DNA of 64,000 bases from Exiguobacterium mexicanum (GTDB taxonomy: Bacteria > Bacillota > Bacilli > Exiguobacteriales > Exiguobacteriaceae). The notes beneath the pieces are model-generated. The model searched no databases and was not told the origin of the DNA. It was given only the letters and a program-made list of their open reading frames with translations. How positions within the stretch are numbered: position 1 is the stretch's first letter; every line of letters starts with the position of its first letter. The translations under genes were made by a program, and so were the position numbers. Shown here piece by piece: positions 34,457 to 43,014 of the stretch. The stretch lies in contig NZ_CP040676.1 of NCBI RefSeq assembly GCF_005960665.1, positions 196,501 through 260,500 on the forward strand, written 5' to 3'.

Positions 34457-35608
34457 ATGTCATATCAACCATTTACAGAACAGTCTGTCGTCGAGCACGT
34501 CCGTCAATTAGGATACTTGCAAGACGGAATCGCCGAGTGTGAGGAAATCGGGGACGGCAATTTGAATCTCGTGTTTCGGATTCGCCAAGGCAAACAGCGC
34601 CTAATCGTCAAACAGGCGCTCCCATACGCTAAAGTCGTCGGTGAGAGCTGGCCGCTTACACTCGAACGGGCATGGATTGAACAGTTGGCACTCCGTGAGT
34701 TTGCGAACGTGGCGCCGCGTTTCGTCCCGGACGTCCTCGGTAGCGACCGGACGCTCGCCTACACGATTTTAGAAGATCTGTCTGATTATGAGATTGTCCG
34801 CACCGGTTATTTGAAAGGGGAGAGCTATCCGGAACTCGCGCGTCATGTCGGTGAATTTTTAGGCGAGACGCTGTTCGCGACGTCGGATTATGCGGCCGGC
34901 CCGATCGCGAAGAAGCGGATTGAACGTGACTATTACAACCCGGAACTGTGTGACATCACCGAGAAGCTCATCTTCACCGACCCGTTCAAAGACGCGGAGT
35001 CGAACAACATCGAGGCGGCGCTTCGAGAAGATGTCGAACGCCTCTGGCAAGACCAGGCGCTCAAGGTCGAGGTGACGAAACTGAAAGTCGGATTTGTCAC
35101 GAAACATGAGGCGCTTCTGCACGGTGACCTACATACAGGCAGCATCTTCGCGACTCAACAAGAGACGAAAATCATCGATCCAGAGTTCGCATTTTACGGA
35201 CCGTTCGGCTTTGATTTGGGCCAAATTATCGCCCATTTGACGCTGTCGACGTTCCATGACCCGCTCAAACGCTTCGAACGTTTCACGGACGTCTTGACGG
35301 TGTGGGAGACGTTCGAGAAGACGTTCCAGGCCAACTTTGAGCGCGCTGTCGAGCCGTTCAATACGGACGGTTTCGTCGACGAATTGTTGCGGACAATCTT
35401 CAGCGACACGATCGGCTATGCCGGTTGCGAACTCATTCGCCGTGCCGTCGGACTCGCCGGTGTCGCCGATCTCGAGACGTTGCCGGAAGCGACGCGGCTC
35501 GAACGAAAACGTGACGCGCTTGCCCTCGGGACGGCGCTCATTAAAGAACGCCACAGCGTCGAATCGATTGACGACTTGGTGACGCTTTTGTCGGGGGTGC
35601 GCGTATGA
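34457..35608 (+). CDS. mtnK: S-methyl-5-thioribose kinase
   Basis: A 383-residue kinase that phosphorylates methylthioribose, entering it into methionine salvage. Key motifs: GDGNLNLVFRI for ATP binding, LHGDLHTGS with the catalytic Asp, and IDPEFAFYGPFGFDLG for metal. The ATG at 34457 follows AGGAAGGGG; the in-frame GTG at 34427 is inside the terminator tail. Overlaps mtnA by 4 bases. Confidence 0.95.
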   Translation: MSYQPFTEQSVVEHVRQLGYLQDGIAECEEIGDGNLNLVFRIRQGKQRLIVKQALPYAKVVGESWPLTLERAWIEQLALREFANVAPRFVPDVLGSDRTLAYTILEDLSDYEIVRTGYLKGESYPELARHVGEFLGETLFATSDYAAGPIAKKRIERDYYNPELCDITEKLIFTDPFKDAESNNIEAALREDVERLWQDQALKVEVTKLKVGFVTKHEALLHGDLHTGSIFATQQETKIIDPEFAFYGPFGFDLGQIIAHLTLSTFHDPLKRFERFTDVLTVWETFEKTFQANFERAVEPFNTDGFVDELLRTIFSDTIGYAGCELIRRAVGLAGVADLETLPEATRLERKRDALALGTALIKERHSVESIDDLVTLLSGVRV

Positions 35609-36639
35609 CGGTCCAAAACATCCGCTTTAATTCGCAAACGGACGAACTCATCCTATTGGATCAGACGTTGTTACCACATGAAGAGCGTTACGTGACAATC
35701 GAGACGCTCGAACAGGCCGAACATGCCATCGAGACGCTCCAAGTCCGTGGTGCCCCGGCCATCGCTTACTTCGGGGCGTTCGTCCTCGCCAAAGAGGCAG
35801 GCCGGTTAGTCGACGACCCGGACTTCACCCGTCGACTCGACCTCGTTGGACGCCGCTTGATTGCGACAAGACCGACGGCGGTCAATCTGCAAAACGTGAT
35901 CGAATCGCTCCTTGATTTAAATGTCGGGGACGACTTTGAGGCGATTGCCGAGGAAATCAAACGCCGCGCCATCGCTTTGTACGACCGGGACGTCGATACA
36001 TATCGGGCCATCGGCGAGCATGCGCTGACGGTGTTGCCGGCCGGGGGGAACGTGTTGACAATCTGCAACGCCGGTGCCATCGCGACATCGCGATACGGCA
36101 CAGCGCTCGCGCCGTTTTACGTCGGAAAAGAACAGTGCGTATCTTTCAACGTCTTCGCCTGTGAGACGCGGCCGCTCCTGCAAGGGGCACGCCTCACTGT
36201 CTGGGAACTCGACCGGGCCGATATCGACGTGACGCTCATCACCGACAATATGGCGGCTTGGACGATTCAGTCAAAACGAGTCGACGCCATCATCGTTGGA
36301 GCTGACCGTATCACACGGACGGGTCACGTCGCCAATAAAATTGGGACGTTGCAGCTCGCCGTCCTTGCCAAACATTACGGCATTCCGTTCTATGTCGCGG
36401 CGCCGCATTCGACGTTCGATTTGACGGCGGATGACACGATTGAAATCGAGGAGCGGAACCCGTCAGAAGTGACACATATCGGTGGTCAACCGACGGCACC
36501 CGTCGGCATCACCGTCTTCAATCCGGCGTTCGACGTCACCCCACCGGACCTCATCACCGGACTCATCACCGAGGCGGGTGTGTTCGAGCCGACAGAGACT
36601 GCCATCACACATCATGTAGGGGGAACAATTCATGTCTAA
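35605..36639 (+). CDS. mtnA: Methylthioribose-1-phosphate isomerase
   Basis: A 344-residue enzyme of the eIF2B-like fold that isomerises methylthioribose 1-phosphate to the ribulose form. RGAPAIAYFGAF near residue 45, CNAGAIATSRYGTAL with the catalytic Cys, and IIVGADRITRTGHVANKIGT with the catalytic Asp are all present. Its end overlaps the next gene, a substrate-binding lipoprotein, by 8 bases, so the transporter is in the same transcript. Confidence 0.95.
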   Translation: MTVQNIRFNSQTDELILLDQTLLPHEERYVTIETLEQAEHAIETLQVRGAPAIAYFGAFVLAKEAGRLVDDPDFTRRLDLVGRRLIATRPTAVNLQNVIESLLDLNVGDDFEAIAEEIKRRAIALYDRDVDTYRAIGEHALTVLPAGGNVLTICNAGAIATSRYGTALAPFYVGKEQCVSFNVFACETRPLLQGARLTVWELDRADIDVTLITDNMAAWTIQSKRVDAIIVGADRITRTGHVANKIGTLQLAVLAKHYGIPFYVAAPHSTFDLTADDTIEIEERNPSEVTHIGGQPTAPVGITVFNPAFDVTPPDLITGLITEAGVFEPTETAITHHVGGTIHV

Positions 36640-37708
36640 AAAACTATTAATTTTACTATTCACATTCGTCTTGGCGCTCGTCGGTTGCACGAACGAACAA
36701 GCGGCCCCATCGAAGCCGGCTGAGAAGACACCGGAGACGAAACCCGTCTCGGTCTCGAATGCCACACTTCCGAAAGATATCGATGTCGCCCTGATCATGC
36801 AGATGTCGATCGGGACGTTCTCGTCGCAGTATATCAACGGGGTGACGGAACAAGTCGAATCGTTCGGCGGCAACGTGAAAGTGTACAACGCCGACAACGA
36901 CCTGTCGAAGATGGCGAGCTATGTCGATACGGCGACGACGCAAGGCGTCGATGTCATCTTGATCGACCATGGCCGTGCCGATGCGTTGAAAGAACCGGTC
37001 CAACGCGCGCTCGATAAAGGCATCAAAGTCGTCGCGTTCGACAACGATTTGACGAACGAAGGCGTGACCGTCATCGACCAAGACGACTATTCGCTCGCTT
37101 GGCGTTCACTCAAGGCGCTCGCCGAAGATTTGGACGGTGAAGGCAAAATCGTCACGATTTGGGTTGGTGGCTTCACACCGATGGAACGTCGCCACACGAT
37201 TTATGATGCGTTCTTGAAGCGTTACCCGGGTATCACAGAAGTCGCCAAGTTTGGTTCGGCGACGAACAATACGGCGCTCGACACACAGAGCCAGATGGAA
37301 GCAATTTTGAAGAAGTATCCGGAAGGTGAGATTGATGCCGTGTTCGCGATGTGGGACGAGTTCGCTAAGGGTGCGAGCCGTGCCATCAAACAGGCCGGAC
37401 GCGATGAGATCGCCGTCTATGGGATTGATTTGAGCGATGAAGATTTGCAGCTCATGCAAGAGGACGGTAGCCCGTGGAAAGTGACGGCCGCGACCGACCC
37501 GGCTGAAATCGGACGGATCCAAGTCCGTTACGCGTATCAAAAATTAGCGGGTGAAGAGACGCCGTCGATTCATTCGGTCGACCCGTATCTCGTCGATCGT
37601 GACGTCTTGCCGGACGAGAAAGTGACGATGGACGACCTCGGTCAATACGTCCCGAACTGGGGCGCCTCAGACGCGGCCTGGTCGGACTGGATGAAAGGGA
37701 CGGACTGA
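36632..37708 (+). CDS. Sugar-type ABC transporter substrate-binding lipoprotein
   Basis: A 358-residue lipoprotein: signal peptide with lipobox LVGC (Cys near 19), a Lys/Pro/Glu-rich tether, then a periplasmic-binding-protein type I fold of the RbsB class (VILIDHGRADAL, DLTNEGVTVIDQDDYSLAW, AMWDEFAKGASRAIKQAGR, YGIDLSDEDLQ). Its place directly after mtnK-mtnA, in an S-box operon, points to methylthioribose or a close 5'-thio sugar as ligand. That is inference from context. Confidence 0.88.
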   Translation: MSKKLLILLFTFVLALVGCTNEQAAPSKPAEKTPETKPVSVSNATLPKDIDVALIMQMSIGTFSSQYINGVTEQVESFGGNVKVYNADNDLSKMASYVDTATTQGVDVILIDHGRADALKEPVQRALDKGIKVVAFDNDLTNEGVTVIDQDDYSLAWRSLKALAEDLDGEGKIVTIWVGGFTPMERRHTIYDAFLKRYPGITEVAKFGSATNNTALDTQSQMEAILKKYPEGEIDAVFAMWDEFAKGASRAIKQAGRDEIAVYGIDLSDEDLQLMQEDGSPWKVTAATDPAEIGRIQVRYAYQKLAGEETPSIHSVDPYLVDRDVLPDEKVTMDDLGQYVPNWGASDAAWSDWMKGTD

Positions 37709-39081
37709 TGTTACGGCTTGAACGCGTCACGAAACGCTATGGTGATGTCACGGTGCTCGACGACGTCAGCTTCACGCTCCGCCGTGGCGAGATTCATGGC
37801 TTGCTTGGGTTGAACGGGGCCGGGAAGAGCACGCTCGTGAAGCTGTTGAGTGGCGCCATCATCCCCACATCCGGGACGATCGAGCTCGACGAGACACCGG
37901 TCACATTCACACCGGCCGAGGCGATACGCCGTGGGATCATCACGGTGTCGCAAGAAGTCGATGACGCCCTCTATCTCGATTTACCGATTTATGAAAACGT
38001 CGTGCCGTGGCAGGCGGTCGAACGGATTCGTCCTCGTGAACTAAAACAGCGAGCGGCCACCTACTTGGAACGTGTCGGACTAGAGATTGACGTGACCGAA
38101 CCGGTCGGACGATTCCCGCTCAGCGTCAAACAACGTGTCTTGATTGCCCGGGCGCTCGCGAGTGATGCGGCCTACCTCTTGCTCGACGAACCGACGGCCG
38201 CCTTGTCGACGGAAGATGCGACGTCACTGCTCACGTTATTGCAGTCGCTCGCAGAGGAAGGTGTCGGCATTCTTCTCATCACGCATCGGTCGGACGAACT
38301 GTCGCGCGTCACCACGACGACGACGTTCCTCCGGGATGGCCGTATCGCCTATGAAGGGCCGTTTCAGGCGTTGTCAGAACGGGATATCCATACGTATTTG
38401 AGCGGATCTGACATGGCAGAAGCGGTAGAGAAAGCCGTTCCGGAAACCGAGATGCGGATTCAGGCAGAGCTCACGTTACCGGCGTTCGGGACGAGTTTGC
38501 CGTTCACGGCGTATAAAGGCGAAGTCGTCGGCATCGGCGGTGTCACCGGGAGCGGGAAGACGGAGTTGATCGAGGCGCTATTCGGTCTCTCCGGCGTTGA
38601 ACAACAGATGACGTTGGACGGGAAACCAATCAAGATTCGCGAACCGCGTCAGGCGGTCCGGTCCGGGTTCGCCCTCGTACCGGAAGAACGCCGGAAACAG
38701 GGACTCTTCCTCGACGATTCGATTGAACGGAACGTCCTCGCGATCGAAGGGAAGGCGAACGCAGTCACGCGCGTCTTGGCCTCGCTCCGTGTGAAATACG
38801 ACCAGGTCGGGCAACCGGTCCGAGAGCTGAGCGGGGGGAATCAACAAAAAGTTGTCCTCAGCAAATGGCTCCTCGAGGACCGGGACGTCTATCTGCTCGA
38901 CGAACCGACGAAAGGCGTCGACGTGACGGCGAAACGGGATATTTATGAACTCGTCACCCGCCTCGCGAAAAGTGGAAAGACTGTCATCTTTACGTCGAGT
39001 GAACCGCATGAACTAGAATTGATCGCCAACCGGACGCTTTGGCTCGACCGCGGCCGTTGGCAACAGAAAGGAGGGGTTTAA
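37708..39081 (+). CDS. Sugar-type ABC transporter ATPase (two nucleotide-binding domains)
   Basis: A 457-residue RbsA/MglA-like double ATPase. First domain: Walker A GLNGAGKS, Walker B YLLLDEPTAAL, with a signature drifted to FPLSVKQR. Second domain: Walker A-like GVTGSGKTE, signature LSGGNQQK, Walker B VYLLDEPTKGVD. It starts on the last base of the binding-protein stop codon (TGATG). Confidence 0.92.
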   Translation: MLRLERVTKRYGDVTVLDDVSFTLRRGEIHGLLGLNGAGKSTLVKLLSGAIIPTSGTIELDETPVTFTPAEAIRRGIITVSQEVDDALYLDLPIYENVVPWQAVERIRPRELKQRAATYLERVGLEIDVTEPVGRFPLSVKQRVLIARALASDAAYLLLDEPTAALSTEDATSLLTLLQSLAEEGVGILLITHRSDELSRVTTTTTFLRDGRIAYEGPFQALSERDIHTYLSGSDMAEAVEKAVPETEMRIQAELTLPAFGTSLPFTAYKGEVVGIGGVTGSGKTELIEALFGLSGVEQQMTLDGKPIKIREPRQAVRSGFALVPEERRKQGLFLDDSIERNVLAIEGKANAVTRVLASLRVKYDQVGQPVRELSGGNQQKVVLSKWLLEDRDVYLLDEPTKGVDVTAKRDIYELVTRLAKSGKTVIFTSSEPHELELIANRTLWLDRGRWQQKGGV

Positions 39082-39082
39082 C

Positions 39083-40084
39083 ATGGCCCAACTCGTCATC
39101 AAACAACGCACGAAACGCTTCAGTGGCATCGGTCAATACGGGACGTTGTTCGCGATTCTCGCACTCATCGCCGTCTTCGGCGTGACGAACGACCAGTTTT
39201 TGACGTACGCGAACTTCAGCGACATCATCAAGTCCGTATCGATCGTCTCGCTGCTCGCCCTCGGAGTGACGTTCTCGCTCATCGTCGGCGGGTTCGACTT
39301 ATCGGTCGGCTCAACGGCGAGCCTCGCGACAATCGGTGCGGCGTCGAGTCTCGTATTACATAGTCAAGAACTGCTCGTCGCTTTGCTCGTCCCGATTGCC
39401 CTCGGCGTGCTCGTCGGGCTGTTGAACGCGCTCGTGACGATCAAGTTCCGGTTACCGGATTTGCTCGCGACGCTCGCCATCATGTACGTCATCAACGGGG
39501 TCCAATTGACGTATACGAAAGGTTTTTCAATCTACGACAACATGCCGATTGAAGGAGGGACGGCACCGGGACGATTCATCCCGTCGTTCCTCTTCATCGG
39601 CCAAGGCTCGATTGGTCCCGTTCCATTCGTCGCCATCTTGATGATTCTCTTCTTCGCCGGAGCCCATCTATTTTTGACGTATTCGAAGACGGGACGCGAG
39701 TTTTATTACGTCGGCTCGAACGTCGAGGCGGCCCGCCGCTCCGGCATCGCCGTCACACGGATCAAACTGTACGCGTACGTGTTGAGCGGTCTGTTCGCGG
39801 CCATCGGCGGCATCATCTTGGCGTCACGCATCGGTACCGGACAAGTATCGGCCGGGGCACCGCTGTTGATGGACGCCGTCGCGGCCGCCTATATCGGCTA
39901 CGCCGTCTTCGGGACCGGACGACCGAACGTCGTCGGTACGTTGATCGGTGCCATCTTGATTGGGATTTTGCTGAACGGACTGACGATGTGGGACGTGCCA
40001 TATTACGCCCAAGACATCGTCAAAGGCACAATTTTGATAGCGGCGCTCGGCTTGTCATACATCCAAAAGAAGCAGCTCACATAG
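39083..40084 (+). CDS. Sugar-type ABC transporter permease
   Basis: A 333-residue RbsC-like inner membrane permease with 8-10 helices and family segments LIVGGFDLSVGSTASLATIGA and NVEAARRSGIAVTRIKLYAYVLSG. It completes a three-part importer and lies 1 base after the ATPase stop; GGAGGGG precedes its ATG. Confidence 0.92.
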   Translation: MAQLVIKQRTKRFSGIGQYGTLFAILALIAVFGVTNDQFLTYANFSDIIKSVSIVSLLALGVTFSLIVGGFDLSVGSTASLATIGAASSLVLHSQELLVALLVPIALGVLVGLLNALVTIKFRLPDLLATLAIMYVINGVQLTYTKGFSIYDNMPIEGGTAPGRFIPSFLFIGQGSIGPVPFVAILMILFFAGAHLFLTYSKTGREFYYVGSNVEAARRSGIAVTRIKLYAYVLSGLFAAIGGIILASRIGTGQVSAGAPLLMDAVAAAYIGYAVFGTGRPNVVGTLIGAILIGILLNGLTMWDVPYYAQDIVKGTILIAALGLSYIQKKQLT

Positions 40085-40118
40085 GAAAAGTCCTCAGAAC
40101 GGTTGGTTCTGAGGACTT
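40085..40118. terminator. Bidirectional terminator after the transporter
   Basis: Arms AAGTCCTCAGAAC and GTTCTGAGGACTT with flanking A/T runs. Its right arm covers the last codons of the convergent GNAT gene. Confidence 0.85.
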
Positions 40119-40579
40119 TCTTGACGTTCCATTTGGATGAAGGTGAACGTGCTACCGTTCGTCGGTTGTTGAAACGAACCGGTCTGCGTGAACCCGCACG
40201 CCTCATAGACACGGATTGCCCGCACGTTGAAGGCGGCGACGGACAAGGTGATGCGATGAGGTGAGTACGTCGCTTTGACGAAGTCGAGAATCGATGTGAC
40301 GAACGCTCGTCCGCTCCCGTTCCCGGTCAAATCGGGCTTCATGCCGAGCCCGATATCGACCGTTTCAGCATCCGGTTGCGCGACGCTCACGAAGCCGACC
40401 AATTCCTCGTCTGAGGTGATGGCGAACACCGACTGTCCGCGCTGTTCGGCGTCTAAAAATTCGGCCAAATCGTCCTGATCGGCCTCCATGTTGTAAAAGG
40501 AATAATCCCCTTCATAGTGCCACGTGTAGGCGATTGTTTCCGCCTGTGGCTGGGTCAGGACAGCGAATTGATAGGTCAT
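40094..40579 (-). CDS. GNAT N-acetyltransferase
   Basis: A 161-residue single GNAT domain: VGFVSVAQPDAETVDIGLGMKPDLTGNGSGRAFV holds the acetyl-CoA loop, and LSVAAFNVRAIRVYEACGF is the usual C-terminal helix. Substrate unknown. Convergent with the mtn transporter. Confidence 0.85.
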   Translation of the reverse strand: MTYQFAVLTQPQAETIAYTWHYEGDYSFYNMEADQDDLAEFLDAEQRGQSVFAITSDEELVGFVSVAQPDAETVDIGLGMKPDLTGNGSGRAFVTSILDFVKATYSPHRITLSVAAFNVRAIRVYEACGFTQTGSFQQPTNGSTFTFIQMERQESPQNQPF

Positions 40580-40658
40580 TTGAATTTCCTCGTTTCACAA
40601 GCAATATGTAGTGCTACACTCATCATAGCACCACCAACTTGGAAAATGAGGTGATTAC

Positions 40659-41039
40659 ATGGGAATCAAGCTAGATATGATTGGCATCGTCGTCGAAGAC
40701 ATGAAACGGGCGCTCGATTTTTACCGTTTGCTCGGCCTATCGATCCCGGAAGCGATGGATGGGGAAGCGCACGTCGAAATCGATGACGGCGGTGTCCGGC
40801 TCGCCTTCGATACGGTCGAAGTGGCGGAGTCGGTGTATGGGGAATGGAAACCGGCGACGGGGCACCGGGTCGAACTCGCCTTCTTGTGCGATAGTCGGGA
40901 TGAGCTGGATGCGCGCTATGAAGCGATCGTCGGAAACGGTTATGCCTCGCACCGCGAACCGTGGGATGCGTTTTGGGGACAACGTTACGCCATCGTCATC
41001 GACCCGGATGGAAACCTCATAAGTCTATTCGCAGCATGA
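40659..41039 (+). CDS. VOC-family (glyoxalase/dioxygenase fold) protein
   Basis: A 126-residue VOC fold protein with two beta-alpha-beta-beta-beta units: GIVVEDMKRALDFYRLLG at the start and YAIVIDPDGNLISLF at the end. The small size and loss of some metal ligands resemble bleomycin-resistance-like or DUF-type VOC proteins. ATG after GAGGTGA. Function unassigned. Confidence 0.8.
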   Translation: MGIKLDMIGIVVEDMKRALDFYRLLGLSIPEAMDGEAHVEIDDGGVRLAFDTVEVAESVYGEWKPATGHRVELAFLCDSRDELDARYEAIVGNGYASHREPWDAFWGQRYAIVIDPDGNLISLFAA

Positions 41040-41070
41040 CAAAACCCGCGCCGGATTCGGCGCGGGTTTA
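41040..41070. terminator. Terminator between VOC gene and hxlR-type gene
   Basis: Arms AAACCCGCGCC and GGCGCGGGTTT around GGATTC; overlaps the stop region of the convergent regulator. Confidence 0.8.
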
Positions 41071-41373
41071 TTCGTCGTGTGTCTCGCCCCAAGAGCAGAG
41101 CGCCTTCATGGCTGGTTGCAGGCTGAGTGCGTCCTCGGTGAGCGAGTATTCGACGTGAAGCTGTTTCTCGGTCGAATAGTCGATGCGGCGGACCATACCG
41201 AGCTGTTCGAGCTCGCGCAGTTGATCGGTCAACACTTTACGGCTGACGTCAGGGATGGCGCGTTGAATCTCAGAAAAGCGGCGCGGGCCGTTTTCGAGCG
41301 TACAGTACACTTGAGGCCGCCATTTACCGCCGATGATGTCGAGCGCCTTATTGACGGGGAACGGGGTCGTCAT
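41068..41373 (-). CDS. HxlR-family transcriptional regulator
   Basis: About 101 residues with a winged helix of the HxlR type: LDIIGGKWRPQVYCTLENGPRRFSEIQRAIPDVSRKVLTDQLRELEQLGMVRR. Cys residues near 24 and 94 could sense thiol-reactive compounds as in some relatives, but the N-terminal Cys of YodB is lacking. It is divergent from a VOC / quinone-oxidoreductase-like pair, its likely target. ATG at 41373 preferred to the TTG at 41379. Confidence 0.85.
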   Translation of the reverse strand: MTTPFPVNKALDIIGGKWRPQVYCTLENGPRRFSEIQRAIPDVSRKVLTDQLRELEQLGMVRRIDYSTEKQLHVEYSLTEDALSLQPAMKALCSWGETHDE

Positions 41374-41484
41374 GTTCAATTCGCCTCGCTTTCGGGTAGT
41401 TACTTGAATGTGCGTACTTTTTTTATTGCTTCGATGAAGGTATCGTATCGTTATCCATCAAATTGAGCAAACAAAAAGGAGCAG

Positions 41485-41982
41485 ATGACAGTGACATATC
41501 CACGTACATTCTCACATATCGGGCTATCGGTCCCGAGTGTGACCGAAGCAGTTAAATTTTATGAGGACGTGATGGGCTGGTACACCATCATGCAACCATC
41601 GGACGTCGTCGAGGACGACTCGCCGATCGGTGTCATGTGCACGGACGTATTTGGACCGGGCTGGGGCAGCTTCAGAATCGCCCACATGTCGACGGGTGAT
41701 AAGATTGGCATCGAGCTGTTCGAGTTCCCAAACAATGAGAAGCCGGAGAATAATTTCGAGTTTTGGAAGACGGGTATTTTCCACTATTGTGTTCAAGACC
41801 CGGACATCGAAGGGCTCGTTGAGAAAATCGTCGCCCATGGCGGAAAACAACGGATGCCAATCCGGGAATATTACCCGGGCGATAAACCGTACCGGATGGT
41901 GTATTGTGAAGACCCGTTCGGCAACCTCGTCGAAATCTACTCGCATTCCTATGAACTGACGTATTCGGAAGGAGCGTATTGA
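41485..41982 (+). CDS. VOC-family protein, lactoylglutathione-lyase-like
   Basis: A 165-residue VOC protein (FSHIGLSVPSVTEAVKFYEDVMGW at the start, YCEDPFGNLVEIYSHSYE at the end), with His and Glu residues placed to bind a metal. Likely an isomerase or detoxifying enzyme for a reactive small molecule. The GTG at 41491 is an alternative start with better spacing from AAAGGAG. Nearly overlapping the next gene. Confidence 0.82.
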   Translation: MTVTYPRTFSHIGLSVPSVTEAVKFYEDVMGWYTIMQPSDVVEDDSPIGVMCTDVFGPGWGSFRIAHMSTGDKIGIELFEFPNNEKPENNFEFWKTGIFHYCVQDPDIEGLVEKIVAHGGKQRMPIREYYPGDKPYRMVYCEDPFGNLVEIYSHSYELTYSEGAY

Positions 41983-41984
41983 GC

Positions 41985-42965
41985 ATGAAGGCTTGGCTAC
42001 TTGATCAACCTGGATTAGAACATCTGCACATCGGTGAGGTGGAGCGACCGACACCAGATGCGGGCGAACTGCTCATCAAAGTCGAAGCGGTCGCCTTGAA
42101 CCCGGTCGACTATAAAGTCGGCACGAACGGCAACCCGAACTGGTCCTATCCACACATTCTCGGCGTCGACCTGGTCGGGGAAGTCGTCGAAGTCGGTTCG
42201 AGCATCGCCAATATCATTACCGGTTCACGTGTCGCCGTCCACACGAGTCTTGGAAACAACGGCGGCTTCGCCGAGTATGCGGTCGTCGATGCGCGTGCTT
42301 GCGCCGTCGTCCCGCCGGAAGTGAGCGACGAGGCCGCTGCGGCCATCCTCTGTGCCGGCATGACAGCGTATGAGGCTATCATGCAGAAGTTGAACACGCG
42401 CGACAAAGAGACGATTCTCGTCCACGCCGGAGCGGGAGGAGTCGGTGGTTACGCGATTCAACTCGCCAAAAAACTTGGGCTTAAAGTGTTCACGACGGCA
42501 TCGCCGGAAAACTTTGACTGGGTCACATCCCTCGGTGCCGATGTCGCCATCGACTACAACGTCGAGGACGTGACGGAGAAAATCATGGAACTGACAGACG
42601 GTCGCGGTGTCGACCTGATTTTGAACACGGTCGGACGCGATGTGGCGACGGCCGATCTCGACCGGCTCGCATTCAGTGGACAGCTCGCTTATATCGCCGG
42701 TCCACCTGACATGTCGAACATGAAAGGGTTCACGCTGTCGCCGTCGATTCATGAAGTCGCCCTCGGTGCGGCCCATGCGAGTGAGAACGAGCGGGCCATC
42801 CGTAACTTGTCGTATATGGCCGAAGAGATGATAAAGCTGCTCGAGGCGGGTGAATTGAACGACCTCGTTACGGACGTCTTGCCGTTCGAACGGTTAAAAG
42901 ATGGCTTGGAACAGCTACAAACACGCAAAGTGCGCGGCAAATTAATCGTCCGCATGCGCGACTAA
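41985..42965 (+). CDS. MDR-superfamily NADPH:quinone-oxidoreductase-like enzyme
   Basis: A 326-residue zinc-free medium-chain dehydrogenase/reductase: GROES-like N-terminal domain (KVEAVALNPVDYKV, LGVDLVGEVVEVG), and a Rossmann domain with VHAGAGGVGGYAIQLAKKLG for NADPH. It should reduce quinones or reactive enals. Co-transcribed with the VOC gene and divergent from HxlR, a typical electrophile-response layout. Confidence 0.88.
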   Translation: MKAWLLDQPGLEHLHIGEVERPTPDAGELLIKVEAVALNPVDYKVGTNGNPNWSYPHILGVDLVGEVVEVGSSIANIITGSRVAVHTSLGNNGGFAEYAVVDARACAVVPPEVSDEAAAAILCAGMTAYEAIMQKLNTRDKETILVHAGAGGVGGYAIQLAKKLGLKVFTTASPENFDWVTSLGADVAIDYNVEDVTEKIMELTDGRGVDLILNTVGRDVATADLDRLAFSGQLAYIAGPPDMSNMKGFTLSPSIHEVALGAAHASENERAIRNLSYMAEEMIKLLEAGELNDLVTDVLPFERLKDGLEQLQTRKVRGKLIVRMRD

Positions 42966-42969
42966 CTGA

Positions 42970-43000
42970 TGGCCTCCTGTCTATGGACAGGGGGCTTCTT
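42970..43000 (+). terminator. Terminator of the VOC-MDR operon
   Basis: Arms GCCTCCTGTC and GGACAGGGGGC around TAT, then CTTCTTGT; moderate T content. Confidence 0.6.
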
Positions 43001-43014
43001 GTGGAGGGGATGAC

